Shown here: positions 9,642 to 24,900 of the stretch, in pieces | Layout of the letters: each line of letters starts with the position of its first letter | How positions within the stretch are numbered: the stretch's first letter is position 1 | Assembly (NCBI GenBank): GCA_020746875.1 | Contig: JAGTJL010000005.1 | Span: 2,604,001 to 2,668,000 of the forward strand | Direction of reading: 5' to 3' | Source: Rhexocercosporidium sp. MPI-PUGE-AT-0058 | Lineage: Eukaryota > Ascomycota > Leotiomycetes > Helotiales | DNA: 64,000 bases | Position numbers and translations under genes: made by a program | The notes under the pieces: generated by a model | Database searches by the model: none | What the model saw: only the letters and a program-made list of their open reading frames with translations | What the model was told of the DNA's origin: nothing

Positions 9642-12600
9642 TGCGTCCTCTCCTTAAAAAACTCATGTTCGACCTCGAGTAAAGAAGTAAAAATTAATAT
9701 TATAACTTTAAAGCTCTAAATACTTAAAGGAAAATGTATTTAAGTAAGAATAAGTAAATATTAAGTGACTTATACCTTACTTTTAAAAATAAATAATTAT
9801 TTCGCTTAATACTCTTAAATATCATTTTTTACCTTATTATTCTTTTTCTTTCCTTTCTTTTTTAATAACTTTATTATTCTTTTCTATAATACTCTTAAAA
9901 AAGCTTTATAAGTCTTTTTATATTTATATTAGTTTTTTTATACTTTTTAGTATTTATTATATTATTTTTACCGCTTAAACTTGCTTTTTTAAATATTACA
10001 TCCGAGTAAACTTTAGCTTTAGTAAAGTTAAAATAATTCTTTTAAAATAAATCGGCGTATAATTAATATTTTAAATAAGTTCTCGCTTTTTTTTCTTACG
10101 GCATAAAGACTGACTTTCCTTATAAAATAAAAATCGTTCCTTATAACGCGTCGAATTCGTTAATATTCCTTTATATTTTAAGTTAACGTGTCTTTAACGA
10201 CCTTACTCTTTTCTTATACTTTTATTTTAATAAATCTTTTATAAACCTTTTTAATTTCCTAATTATTATTAAAAATAAAAGGAAATATATTAAAAGCATA
10301 TTAAAGAAATAAGAATATATAAATATATAAGATTAAAAGTAAATAATAATCTAAGAACGGTCTTTTTACCTTCGAGGTTCGAAATATAATAAAAAAGAAA
10401 AAAAAAAGTTAATTAAAGTATCTTTTTTATTAACTTAATTAAATTTCTTTTTTACTTTTTTCTTCTTTTCTTTACTTTTACTTTTTTAATAAATCGATAT
10501 TAAATAATAACGAAGTCGGTCTTAAGTAATTTCTCTTCTTTTTATTTTAACGATTATTATATTAAATAAAAGCGTTAATAATATTTTAATAATTTCTTAT
10601 TATAATTTCTTATTATTCTTTAATAAATAAATAAATTATTATAAGCGGCTAAGATTTATTATATTTAAAAGAAAAGAAAAGAAATATTATACTTTATATA
10701 TTAACTTCGAGCTACTTAATCTTCCTCGCGGTTTTTCTCTTTTTTTAATAATAAGTTATAAAATAAAAGCTTTTCGAGAATAACCCTTAAAGCTTTAATA
10801 AGCTATAAGCCATCTTAAACCGCTTTTATTATTACTTTCCTTTAACTTACTTTTTATTATTAATTAATTAAAAAAAGTAAGAAGCTAAAAGTAAGTTTTT
10901 TCTTATTTAATATCGCTAATTTTTAAATCTTAATAATTTTTTAATATAATTTAAAGACTTAGAATAAAAGCGCAGCTTTAATTGCTTTATTAAAATAAGA
11001 AGTATTTCTAACCTCGTTACTTATTTTAAGCTTTTATTAATTATATCGTAAGTAATTTCTAAATTAATAATATCGAGCTTTCCGGAAGTCCTTTCTTATT
11101 AAAGTAATCCTTTTTTTATTTAAAAATAAGATTTCGTTTAAAGAACCTTATATTAATATAACTTTATAATAACTTTAAAAGTAATAAAAACATTCCTTAA
11201 ATACCTTTATAAGCCGGTATAAGCTGAGTCGGATTTTAAGTTTAAAAAAAAAGTAAATATATTTTAAAAGCGAAAGTAATAATACTCTTTCTTAATCGAT
11301 TAATATTCTTAATTTAAGGGTCTAAGAATTAATATTTAATTAAAAGAAGCTTTTAATTTAAAGTCTAATTAATTTACTTAATAAGAGATAGCTTTATAAA
11401 AACAAAGTCAGAGAAATACTTATAAATAACTTAAGTGCTTATAATAAAGTATTATTTACTTATTTAAGTCTTTTATAAAATTATTACCGTAATAGAATTA
11501 TAATAATAATATTTGAATTCCCGATAAGCGAGATTTCGGAATAGCTAAAGAAGAAGCGTATAATTTAAATTAATTAAAATCTCCTTTTATATAAAGTAAT
11601 TCTACTTGTTTTATTATCTTCGAATTAGTTAACCGAAACTCTGAAGAAATAAAATCGTTATTACTTTAATACTTCGATACGTTATTTAAAATAACTCAGG
11701 ACAAGCTCGGCTTATTACGGTACTTAATTTATTATTTTATACTTTTGCTTTTAATTAAGTTATTACTATTAGCATTTAAGCAGCGTAAGGGCCTAGACCT
11801 AATAGCCGTTAATCGAAAGAACTTATAAAATTTAATAATAATCATTATATTAAACTTTAAGCTTACGACAACTCGACCGCTGATTTCCGAAAACCGATAG
11901 TTTAATTAAAAATAAAGTATTTATAATATAAAAAGTTAAAAGCGTAAAAGAAATATAAAAAAGCTAAAGATTTATAACTTATTAGCCGTACTTATTTTAC
12001 TTAATTTTGACTTAATCGTTGCGGTCTTAGAGTATTAGGCTCCGTTTTTAAGTACGTTATATTAAAGTTATTAATATTTAAATAAACCTTTTATATTATT
12101 AATAATAAATTTAATAATCTTTATTATTAATATAAAGTAATTGCAGTAATTTATTTCCCTTATAATAACCTATAGCTTATCGCGCGCTTTATTATTTATT
12201 TAAGTATATAAATTAGTTTTATTTATTTAACTTTATAAGCTCTTTTAAATCTTAAGTCGTCTAATTACGCGTAATTTCTTAATCGTTATATATTTTCTTT
12301 TTAAATTAATAGCTTATTTATTATAATTATAAGAATTATTTTAATTAAAATAAATCTTTCTTATTATAAAATATTTAAGTAATATTAAAAAAGAATTTCT
12401 AGTTTTTAATTACTTTTAAAGACTTATTATATAAACTTACTTCGGCAGTATATCTCGGGGGGTTATTGTCTTTAGCGCCTGGCTTATTAATATATTAAAA
12501 TTATTAACGCTTTAAAACGGCTTATTAAAAGAACTTCGTTTAATTTATTATTTAACTCTTTATAAGATTTAATAAAGAATAAGTACTTAATTAAATTTTA

Positions 12601-12999
12601 CTCTTTTATAATATAAGTTATAATCGACTTAATTTAATTAAATTATTTTACAAGGCTAAAACTCTTTTTAAGTTTCTTAAAAGCTTCTTTAACTTTATAA
12701 AGTATTAATAATCACTGTATTTATAAGCTTTCGAGCTTATACGTCTAGCGTCAGTAATATTAAATTATTTAAAAGGCAGTTATTATAAATATATTATTTA
12801 ACTCGACTAAGATATTAATATTATCGTTGCGGAACGACTTATAAGTGCGATTAAAAGGTATTTATAAGCGTAAATAATATTCGAAGTGCTAAAGGGATTT
12901 TTCGTCGTTTAAGGAAAAGCCTTTAATATTTTAATATATACTTTTATTATTATGCCTTAATCTTCGTCCCTTTCCGTAAAATATAAAAGGTACGTCCTT

Positions 13000-15900
13000 G
13001 TTATAATTTAGCGTTCGATAACGCTAAGCGACAAGTTATAAGAATTATAATAAAAAGTAATTAATAATATTAATCGTAGCGATAAAGTTATTCACTAGAA
13101 AAGTAAGTAACGACTTAATATTAATTTTATTTCGCGTAAATTAACTTTTTAAGTATTTTAATAATAATTTTATTATTCCGTATAACTTATCTTATAAGCT
13201 CTTTAAAGTCTTTAAAGCCTTATAAATTTCGCTCCTCAAGACTAAGTTTAGGCTAGTCTTTATTATTATTATATTAAGTTATTATTAAAAGCTCGTCGTC
13301 TTTATAATAAATAAAGCGCTTTCGTTTATAAAATAACTTAAAGCAATTAACTGCAAAAGTACCGCAGAAGAATATACCGTCGTTTTTTAACTCTTTTAGC
13401 TTATAATAACTCTTTTTAAGAAAAGCCTTATAAATTTCGTAAAGTCTTAATTACCGAAAGTTAAGCTTTTTATTTTTTAATATATTAATTTCCCGAATAA
13501 AATCGTGCTTAAGAATTAAGTCTTTAACTTATAATAACTTATTTCGGATATCCTTTTTTACGTTAAAAGCTTCTTTTTTCTTCTTATTTATAACGTATCT
13601 TTTAAAGCTTAATTTCTTTTATATTATTATTCCGTATTTAATATTAAAGAATTCGAATATAAATTAAATTATTAATACTCTTAATATCTTTTGAAAAAAA
13701 GCCTTTTTAAATAAAATAACGTATTTCGATAAAAAGAATTAGTTCTTTGTCGTAAATTATATAAAAAAAGGTATAACTTATAAGTTTATGGATTATAATA
13801 TAATTAGAGAACAGAACCGCTAGTAAATTACTTATTTAATTTTCTTTTATTTTAAAAAGAATATTCTTAATAAAGCCATATCCTCGCTCGATTATATTAT
13901 TAACTTTCGCGTTATAAGTCGATATTTAAATCCGTCGAATTTCCATTTTATTTAATAAATTAATAACTTCGTTTATATTTTTTATACTTTTATCGATTAT
14001 TAACTTTTAAAACAGCTTATATCGGCAAATAATATCTTATTAAATAAAATCAGCGATGCTTTTAGCTTCCTTTAAAGCAAGCGCTTTAATTTCGACTTAA
14101 CCGCTTATATTATTTCGGGCGATAACGAAATACTTTTTCTCGTTTTATATTAATATAAAAGTAATATTTAACGCCTATTTTTCCATAAGTCCGTTTTAAG
14201 CAATTAAAATTATAAGTTCTTTTTATCGCTTAATATTACGTAATATATACTTATCGCATGTTTTAACGAATTCCGCGAAGTCCTTAAAATAACTCTTTTA
14301 AAAATAACGCTAGAAAATGCGGTAATATATGTTTTCTCTTCCTTTATAGCCGGAGTTATTATAATAACTTCGTAAGATATATACCTTATTTTTATCGATA
14401 TTAATAACGAGTTTAATAAGTATGCCTTTTAATAAAAGTCTTTAAATATATTAATTATAAACTATATATAATAACGCTTCTTTTTTAAATATATAAAAAG
14501 CTTTTAAGTTTATATTTTTTAAAATTTTAAGCGTAATTAAGTAAGTAATTATCTTTTAATAATAATTTTTATAATATTTTAAAAATATTAATAAGTTTAC
14601 TTTACTCTTTTAGTTTATACTCGAGTCGCTATTAAGTATTATTTAATCGTTCGACTTATCTCGTAATTCTTGGACTTTTCGCTTTATATTAATAAGAATA
14701 TCGCGTCTTTAAGTTAACTTAAGGTTATCGAAAGTCTTTAACTCTTTTATTAAGTCTTCCGTAATTTTCACTTTTATAAAGCAAATTCTAACCGTATTAA
14801 GCTTAATTAAGATTTAATCTTTATTATTATTATTTTCGATATTCTCTTTAATATCCTTAAAGTATTTAAGTCTCCTCGAGAGAGTATCTACTACTATATA
14901 TATAATACTTTTAATATAGCGCACTTCGAAGTCGAAAAGCCTAATCTAGACGAGCTAACGAATAAATATTATATTAAAATAGTCGTAAACAACTCCTTTA
15001 AGTTAAGTAATAAAAGTATTTACGTCAGTCTTTATAATAAAATAAATTCTTATAAGTTAAATCTAAGCTTTTTAAGCTTCTTAAGGATTAAGAATATACT
15101 TTTATATTCTCTTTTTATAACGTCGTAATCTTATTCTGCTTTTATTTAAAAGCCGCTCTTATACCTCGCTAATCTAAGCTTATTATTTTTTAAGTTACGT
15201 TAACTAAAGAAACTACCTTATCCGACTTCGTTAAAATCTATAAAAACAACGATTTTGTTAACGCCTTTAAAATAATTAATCTTATAAAGTATTAAGAAAA
15301 AGCATAAGATATTTTAAAAGGTTTTTATTATTTAATTATACGTTATAAGATTTTATATAAATTTAATTCTTTTTTTAATAAAATCGTATAGTAGCTCGGC
15401 TAATAAACGAAAGTCTTTAATTTAAATACGGAAATAAGTAATTAAACTTAAAAATCTTTTAATTTTTATAAAAAATTTTATATTTTAATTAAGTATATAA
15501 TTAAAAGTTCTCTTTCTTATAAGTTATATACGTAGTCGACGACGTTTATATTATTACGATAGAACTGCGATTTAAGGCTTATAATAGTTTTAGCGCGCTT
15601 AAAGCGTTTTAGCGTCTTATTGAAATTAAGAAAGTACTTAAGAACGAACTAGCGAATTTTAGGCCGTGCTTCCTTCCGATTATAATTTATATAAAGTCCT
15701 TTTACGTTAACGTCGTTTAAAAATAATATTATAATAAAAGATATAATATCTTTTAATATTTTATCGATCGTTTTTACGAACTAAATAATAAAGTTTATAA
15801 TTCCTTAAAGTAACGTCGTATTTCGGATTAATATAATATTAAGTACGAAAAAAGCTGTTATATCTCGGCTACTTTAATATAATATTTATTAATTATAACT

Positions 15901-17400
15901 TAAATATAAGTTTATTAAGCTCGCGATATAATACTTTATAAGTTCTTTTAAAAATTCATTAATAAAAGAAAATAAGTTAGCGTCTCTTAAAATAACTACG
16001 TTAAATATAATTGCCGAGTTAATTAAGCGGTACTTTCTTAATTCCTTCTTCTTAATTAAGAATTAAGCGTTATAATATAGCCTTTTAAAGAGTTCGAGAA
16101 TCTTACGATTAAGTCTATTTTTTATTATCTTTCTGACTTTAGGAGCTAACGCTTTAAGAAGTAGAAAATATAATATTTGCCAGGCTTTATAATCTACCGT
16201 CTTAATAATTATAAATAGCGAAATATCCTTATAGAATTTCTTATACTTAATTTAATTAAATATAATAATACTTTCTCGATTTAATATAATTTCGTCGAAA
16301 AATGCTCTTTCTTTTAATTATAATATATCTTTAATATTTAAAATAATAAATCGCTCTTCCGTAATCCTAAATCCGCAAATAAAGCCGGTAAAACAAAAAA
16401 GTAAAATATTTTAATACTTTTTAACTTATTCTTAAGAAAAGTCCCTTTCTTTAAAGACTTTATATTAGTCTTGACGCCTTTTAAACGTATTTCTTATTTT
16501 ATTTATTTAATTTATAAGCTTAATCTTTTTATCTTTTATTTTATATATAATATAAACTCGCGAAACTTATTTACGTTCTTTAAATAAAAACGTTATTAAT
16601 AAAATATTATAATTTATAATAAATTAAAAAGTAAGCTCGATTTTCTTAATTAATACGATATTAAATATACGTTTTTTATTAAAAGGAGCTTTAATGAAAT
16701 CTTTATAAAAAAGGTAATCGTAAAAGTCCGTCTTTAAAATTATAAATACTCCCTTTATATATTTAATAAAAATATATAAGACGTTTTTAAAAAAGGAATT
16801 ACTTTTATTACTAAAGGTTTTTTTATTTTTCTTTATAAAAAAGCTTATCTTCGAGCTTAAAGGAAATATCTTTTAAAAAATATTTAACGGTATTAATTAT
16901 AAAGCTTTAATTATAACTAATTACTCGTTTCTCGAGTCAGTTTCGGACTTTAAGTAATCTAATTCCGGATTTAATAATATTCTGCTAGCTCGACTCTTAG
17001 ACTTTATAGCTTTAATATTTCTAACGTATTCCGTAAGTTTAACTACTTTAATAATATTACATAATCTTATTTTATAAATTAATATAAATTAAACCGCCTT
17101 CTGTATTAAATAAGTATTTAAATAAAACGCGCGTAATTTAAAAAAATAAAAATCCAAAAATAATTCTAATACTTAAGATATTCATAATATAAAACTTAAT
17201 AAGAATAATATAATTTCTTATTATTACCGGGATATTATTCGCATATCCTAAAAATCGCGATTTCGCGCCTATAATATTCTTTAAGGCTATAAAATCGCTT
17301 TTTATAATAAGAACTTTTAATTAAACAATAGTATTATAAAATATATAATTAACTTTTACGCCGGAATTAAGAGTAGCTCGGACATTATTAAGTCTTGTCT
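13000..17400 (-). pseudogene. RIP-degraded gypsy pol of B1
   Basis: The order on the minus strand is protease, reverse transcriptase, RNase H, integrase. The protease motif, SGAEVN in B2, reads NSGVKVN here (near 17360). The reverse transcriptase catalytic motif reads FLNDV at 15709-15723, where B2 keeps FLDDV, so the first catalytic Asp has become Asn by a G-to-A change. Downstream text such as FVLKYFLNFNKTL and INVVDYVYNL is shared with B2. Stops are almost all TAA or TAG. Edges are approximate. Confidence 0.75.
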
Positions 17401-20400
17401 TTTTAAGTATAATAATTTTATATTTTAGCGTTAAAAAGTATTATTTATAATTTAGTCCTTAAAGTATATTAATTAAATAAACTTTAGCGATTAAAAGTAA
17501 GTCGACTTTAAATTCTCCTTTTAAAACTCTTGCTTTTTAAAGCGCTATTAAGATAGCGGTCAAAATTATAAATATTAAGCTAAAGAAAAGAATTAAGCTT
17601 AATAATAATTAAAAAGTTAATTACTAAATTAATATTTCTTATATTAAGAAGACTTAATATTTCCATTTCTTTTATTAAACTTAAAGCTTATACGTAAGTC
17701 TAGCTTAAGATATAATAAAATAAGTAATAATTTATTATTCTTATTTAAAGAAAATACGTTTAAGTTATTGCGAAGCTCGCAGCCTTTTTAATATAAAATC
17801 TAAAGTATTAGCCTAAAGTAATAAGAAGCGTTAAAATATAATATTATTCCTTTCTTAATTATAATCCTAAAAAGCTTTTATATATTTTATAATCTTAATA
17901 TTAATAATAATAATTTAGTCTTAAATCTCTTAATTAATAATCTTCGGTCGACTTATTTTTAATAAGTCGATTAAAACAAGGATTTCTCTTAAGATTAAGT
18001 TTCTAAGGAGCTTTTTCTGAGTAAAAAGCTTATTTAGCGTATTATTTAGCGTGTAATTATTCCACGATAACGCCTAATATACGCGAGGTCGGCCTGAAAT
18101 CGCCTTAACGGCGATAAGTAAGTTGCTTTCAGCGCGTTTCTGAATAGTCTTTATAAAGGATAGTTTAATAATAATCAATCCTTTTCGACTTATAACTAGA
18201 GTAAGTGTTTCCTTTAATTTCTTGAAAATAATAATATTATTATTATCCCTTGCGATAATCCGAGTGGATTTTATTTTAAGTACTTTAATTAAAAGGTTTA
18301 CGTTTATAAGCTCTTGAAATCTAACGGCATTCTTAACTTCTTCGTGAACTTTTAATTTTCCGTAATTAGCTTAAGCTTTAAGGCGTTCTTAAAATAAGGT
18401 TTCGGTTATATATAATTCGGCTCTTATTATTATTTTAAAAGCAGCGGTATTTTGTCGTTTTATTTCCATAAGTATTATTTCGAAGCTATTATTTATTCTT
18501 TTTGAATTAAAAATAATAAATACGTTTTAAACGTTAACTAATCTTATTATATTAATTATTTATAAAATAAAGACTTCTTTTCTTAATTTATCTTAAGGAA
18601 ATTAAACCGCTTAAGCTTTTATTTCTTCTTTTTAAAAGCTTATATAAATATAATTATCTTTATTTTTATAAATAATTCTTAAATTAAGCTATTTCTTAAA
18701 CTTATAATATTGATTTTAATACTTATAAAATCTTTAAAGTCTAATACCTAAAATCGGCTTATTAAAGTAAAAAAAGCATCCGGTGCTTATGTCGTCTTTC
18801 GTACTAAAACGTCAATTATATTTAAAGCTTACTTTAGAATCTTAATAAAATACCTTAACTTCTTCAGAATACGCGATCGACTCGTAAATAAATAAAGCCT
18901 TAATTTCGGCTATTAATTTTAGATTTTTTCTTTTCTTTATAATAACGTATAAAATACGTAAGTTATTTAATTCTTTTATAATTATATTAATATTTCGTTT
19001 TATAACTTAATTAATATCGCGAGTCAGCCTCTTAATAATAAAAATAACTTCTTCTCGAATATACTTTTCTTAATTTAGTTTAAGATAAAGCACCGAACTT
19101 TTCTTAAAGACGTCGTTAATTTCCCGAACTAGAAAATTATCCTTATACCTTATAAGCTCGGGGCGAATTATAAAGTTAAGCTCCTTAAATTATACCGTTA
19201 AAAAGGGAGTTTTATTATTACTCGACTTAAATCGAAAATAATCGACTTAAGTAATTTATATAAATAATACTTCCTTTTTAATTAAAATATTAATTTCCCG
19301 CTCGACTCAGAATAAGCTTTTTATTTTAACGTATATTTTATCAAAAGATTATATATTTTTTATATTAAAAATATTATTATTTTTTATAAAAATTCCGGCT
19401 TTTTACTTTAAGTGCTTAAATAAAGCCGCTAAAAATTTTATAATTATTTGCCGCTTTATAATAATTTTCTTTTATATATAAACTCGATTAATCTCTTTAA
19501 AAGCTCGGAAAAACTATTAAAATTGAGATTTAAAAGTATCTTTTATAATATATTTAAAATTATTAAATATCTTTTTTAAGTTTTAAAGAATATAATAATA
19601 TTACTTAAGATTAAACGTTTAATATTCTTTTATAATTTTTTTAATTAACTCTTAATAAGTATTATTAAAGAAGTCGGAGAGTTATTTAATATTTTAGCTT
19701 ACTTCGAGAGTATAATAATCCACGACGTATTATTTCTTTTTAACGTCATTCGTAATACCTCGAGCCGTAAAGAGCTGCTTTAAGGTCTTAAAGTACTTAA
19801 TAATATTATTCCCGTTAAAATATAAATAAATAAAAATACTTAAGGTTAATATAGCTTAAGCTATTACAAAATAAAGAAGTCCTTTAATAAAATCCGTAAT
19901 AAGTCGTACGGCCTGAGATATAAGCTATTAAGACGTTATATTATTAAAAGTAGTTTTATAATAATAATTATTTAAAGCCTCGTCTACTTTATATAATATA
20001 AAAGTTTTAATAAATCTATATTATTCTAGCGTAAGTCGTATTAATTAAAAAGCTTAAGCAAAAGTAGCTTAAGCCTAAAGCGGTGCTATATAGCTTATAT
20101 TAGCGAGATTAAGTCCCTCCTACTTCGGAGGCGAATACAGTATAACTTGAAAGTATATAAACTAAATAAGTATTATATAAGCCGGTAGAGCTTAAAGAAC
20201 GGCCTAAGCTCTTATACTAAAGCTTTTTAAATAACTACTACTTTAACTATAATTAAACATATCTTGTCGTAAGTTGTTATTATTACTTTTATTTCTTTTC
20301 TTTCTCTTACTTATAATTATCTATAAGTATTCTTAGTAATTATAATAAAATAAAATTAGTAATTCCAGCGATATTAGGCTTTATTAAAGGCTTAATAAAT

Positions 20401-21273
20401 ATAAAAGTAAAAGAGCTTATAGAACTTATAAAGCCTGTTTTAATAATAAAGTAATTTATAATTAGAGTCGCAGAGCTTCCTCGAATTATAAAAAAGTTAT
20501 TAATAAGTCGTTTAAGTTCTTTACCCTTTAAATAGCCGTTAAAGGCGTTATTTTTAATATCGTTTTTAAATATAATTAATTTTTCTTAATAAAATTAGTA
20601 ATTTGCTAAAGAGTAAATGCGCTTAATATTATTAATAAAAAAGTAAAAGATATAATATATTATATTAAAAAAAGAAGAATATACGAGCTCGAGAAAATAA
20701 AGGAAATATATAAGTAAAATATTAAATTAAAGAGTTTATAGCTTTAGGCTCTTCTTAAGGTAATAAAGCCTAAAAGACGCCGAAGTCTAGGCCTTTTGTC
20801 TTTATAATAAACGAATATATAGGCTTAAGCGAAGTAAATAAATCTCGCTAAATATAAAAGCTTTATTATTATTAAAATTAATCTCGGCGTAAAATAACTT
20901 AAAACTAAAACTAATTAAAAGCATAAAGTAAAACTCCGTATACTTTTTTATTAAGCGTTGTCTTATTAACTTAAAGTAAACTCTTAACGGAAAAAAAAAA
21001 GGAAAAAAGTAATAAATACGCTTATTAAAAGTATAATTAACGTTAAAACTCGCCGGATTTATTTTAAATAATTTACTTCTCGTTTCCAAAGTATTAAATA
21101 TATTTTAATATCGATTAAGGCGTTTTTAACGGCGTAATCCGGCTATTTTTGGTCCGACTTTTTTTAATATTAATGTTTTACGTATTAAAGCTAGTATTTC
21201 TAGTAATTTAAGTACTCTTATATTAAAAGTAAGTGGTTTCCTTTTAGACTTCTTATGCTTTTTATTATGCCGT

Positions 21274-21278
21274 AGGAG
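21274..21278. repeat. Target-site duplication of element C, left copy
   Basis: AGGAG here and AAGAG at 27986-27990 flank element C. They differ by one G-to-A change. The uninterrupted counterpart in B2 (around 43435) confirms that C was inserted at this point. Confidence 0.75.
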
Positions 21279-21533
21279 TATTACGGCTGGCTAGAGGTTG
21301 ATATGGTATAAGAGATAGCTTTGTATTTGGACCTAAAGCTACGCTTAGAATTAAGAAAAAAAAACAAGGAGAAAAGGAGAGCTCTTTATAAGAGGGAGCT
21401 CTAATATAAATATATAAAAGGTTCCTTTAGCCTTTTCCGATTAGGCCTAGCGCTATAGTTATTATACTAAGGCAATACTACGAGCGATGCCGAGCTCGCT
21501 CGATTAAAATACAAAGCTTAAGGAGTCGTAATA
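21279..21533 (-). repeat. LTR of element C, left copy (3' LTR)
   Basis: 255 bp, the same length as its partner at 27731-27985. It is preceded by the target duplication AGGAG and followed by the polypurine tract of the minus-strand element. Confidence 0.88.
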
Positions 21534-21999
21534 TTACCTCTCCCTCCCGAAAAACTACGTTCTCGTAGTTATAATTATAATAATATCGTCTTTTAAGTCG
21601 TTATAGTCGTCGATACTAATATTATATGCCTTTAATTATTAAGATAATGCTTTTAGAAGTCCTTTAGCCGCTTTATTATTAAAGTAGAAGTTCTTAATTA
21701 TATAAGGTATAATTATAATATTTAAGCACGGATATTATTATAAATCCTCGTCGGCGCTTAGTCACTTAATGCGGTAGAATAACTTATTCTTTATGACCTT
21801 AGAGCTTAATATAGCCTCAGTTTCCTATTCGTTCTGGTTTAATAAGAGCTAGATTAATATTAGCGTTTGTCTTACTTACCTTAATAAGGGATTATTAACG
21901 TACTTTCGTAGCGAATAAGTATGAAATACGAGGTATATAATTTAATTTATTAATAGCTTTACTTTTTAATTCTTTCTTTTCTTTAAGAGCACTTTAATT

Positions 22000-24900
22000 A
22001 AGCTATATCATTTATCGGAGAGTTTCTTTAAAAGACGGTCGACATTCCAGTTCTAAGTGTCGATTAGCATTAAGTTACTAACGTTTTAATCGATAGCGCG
22101 TCGATTACGATTAGCTAAACGCTTTATTTTCTCTTATTAAGCTTTTAGCGACGATTATATAACTTTTATAACTTCCTTTATACGTGAAGCGACTTATAAA
22201 GCCTCCTCGCGATTAAGCTTTTTTATTGCCGTAATAAGTGGTTTTAGATTTATTAAGTCTTAAGAGGTCCTTAGCTTTACGCCGTTAAGTAGTTAAAAAA
22301 GCGTGAAATTGCTAAAAGACTAGTAAAGCAAAGTAAGTTGCGTAATATTTATAATAAATAAGAGGTTACTTTAATTATCTTAGTAATAATAGTAAAAAGG
22401 GCGGAGCCGTTACTTAATATATTAGTTTATTACTTCGGTCTGGCCGTCGATATTAGAGTTATATGTCGTTATTAACTTTATTTTAATATTAAATATACGG
22501 TAATACTCTTTTTAAAAAGAGGAAACGAATTGCGGACCTCGGTTTAAGATAATAGACTTTAATATATTAAAATAGCAAGTCTAATAGACGAGGAAGAGGG
22601 TAGCTATGCCTTTAGCGGTAATTATATCGTTATAAGGTATTAAGACCGGTTTCTTAAATAAGCGGTTAATAATAATTATAATAAAGTTATAATTACTTTT
22701 ATTTAATAATAATTTCGTAAAATCTATTATAAGGTATTAATACGGCCGAGCGAGAATAAGCAAAAGATATAAGAAATTAAATGTTTTATCTCTTTTAACC
22801 TTTTGCTTAAAGTAATTATAATTCGCTATATAGCGGCTTACGTCCGTAAAGAAGCTATTTTAATAGTATTTGCGACTTAATATAACTTTCATCTTTCCGA
22901 TTCCGGCATAAGCGATTAAGGGTTATGAGTATATATAACGTAATAACGACGTACGAAGCTCTGGCGGTTTTATAAATACTTTTAAACGGCCTTAGAAAAG
23001 AAGCTTGCCATTCGACAGCTCGTAGTCTAAGTCGTTCTCGCAGGCTCTTTATCGAAGAGGTTTTAGTAAAGGAGACTCTTTATTAACTATGAGCACTTAA
23101 TTTATTACGTCGTATTTAGCGATATTATATGCAATTATAGAGTTAGGGTTTAGCTTTTCCGCGGTAAGTGCTTCCGAGTTAATTAGCACGTGATCTTGTT
23201 CTAGAGCTTGCTTTACCTCTTAGTCTAGCTCTTAGTCTAGCTCCTAGTCTACTTTTACGGAGGCTAAAGAGGCAGCTAAAGTGGCGGCCATACGACTACT
23301 CCGCATATACTGCCTTATGATTTTTAGTTAGGCATTTTGCGCTGTTATTGAATAGAGAGTGGTTCTGTAAAAGAGAAGTGTATTTAAATACTTTAATTAA
23401 GCGGCCTCGGCTAAGGGACGTTTTTTTCTTAAAAGTATTTTATTTATTAATTTAGTTATCCGTTTAGGAAATCACGCTTAATATATTTCTCGATTAGGTA
23501 GTCGCGACGGCTTAAAAGAGTCGACGGCTGTTAGCTAAAGGTTAGCGGTGACTAAAAGGTCGATTTTATTATTTATAATGAGTTATTAACTACGAATAGC
23601 TCGCTTACGAGCCTTTATTACCGTAAGGTCTTAATTTCTTTAAGAAAGAGTATTAGCAAGAATATTAATAGTCTTAATATAATATATAATTATAAAATAG
23701 AATTCCGTAAAGAACTCGGCCTAACGTGCTTACTTAACTATAAAATCTTTAATAGTTATAAAGTACTTTAAGACTCGGTAATCCGTATATATATATACGT
23801 TCTTTTGAGTACTTAATAATTCCGGGCGGTATTATTTAAACGACCGAAAGATTATTAATATCTTTTTATCGTGAATTAAATAATTAAGCTTAGGATTTGC
23901 TATAATCTTAAAAAAATAACTTATAAGGTAGAAAATGCCGTCTTTTTGAAGTTAAGATAATACGCTAGTAACGACTCCGTTAAAAGAGTCGGTCTTTAGC
24001 CGCGTTTGCTTTACTGAATTATAATAATAAAGGATTAATATAAATTAAAGGGCTTTTCGGAGAATTTCTTACGCGTTTTTATAAGCGTTATTAAAGTTAA
24101 AGGGCATATTCTTTCCGGTAAGCATCGTAAGAGGTCGAGCGATGCGACTATAGTCCTTAATAAACCGGCAATAGAAATTATAAAACCTAAAGTAACTTTA
24201 TACGCTACGTACGTTACCGGCGTATTTCTAGTCCTTAATTACGCTAACCTTTTTTAAGTTTACTTTTATATTATTAACGTTAATAATAAAACTTAAGAAC
24301 TTTATCTTTTATACGCTAAACTCGGACTTCTTAATATCGGCTTACAGTCCGTGCGCTTATAATATTACTATTACTTTCTTAACTTAAACTTTATACTCTT
24401 CAGAAGTTATTAAGTATATAAAGATATTATTTATATAAGCTGCGCAGAAGTCGTTTAAGTGCTTTATTAAGATATTATTAATAAATCGCTAAAAAGTCGC
24501 CGGGCTATTTATAAAGCTAAAAGAAAAGACTTTATATTTATACGTGTTATATTAAGTGCGAAAGGTTATATAATCTTCGCTCTTAAAGAATATATAAATA
24601 CAATAAAAAGCTTATTAAATATTAAGTTTTATAAAGACTTTTGCTTTATAAATATAAGCTATTATTTTATTAATTAAAGGAATTAAGTACGGATCCTTTT
24701 TCGATAAAGCATTCAGCTTCTGGTAATCGACGTAAAGCCGGAGACTGCCGTCGGCCTTCTTAACGAAAAGAATAAGGGCCGTATATAATACGCTAAAGGA
24801 CTTAATAAAACCTTTATATAAGTTATTAATAATATATTACTTAGTCTCCGACAGCTATTCTTTAGTTATACGCTAAAAAGGTTTAAAAGACAAGTCGTTT

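Noticed and set aside
20802..21089. 95-codon minus-strand frame
   Set aside because: It is a stop-free stretch inside the 5' region of gypsy B1, Phe/Ile/Lys-rich because of RIP, and is not intact in B2.
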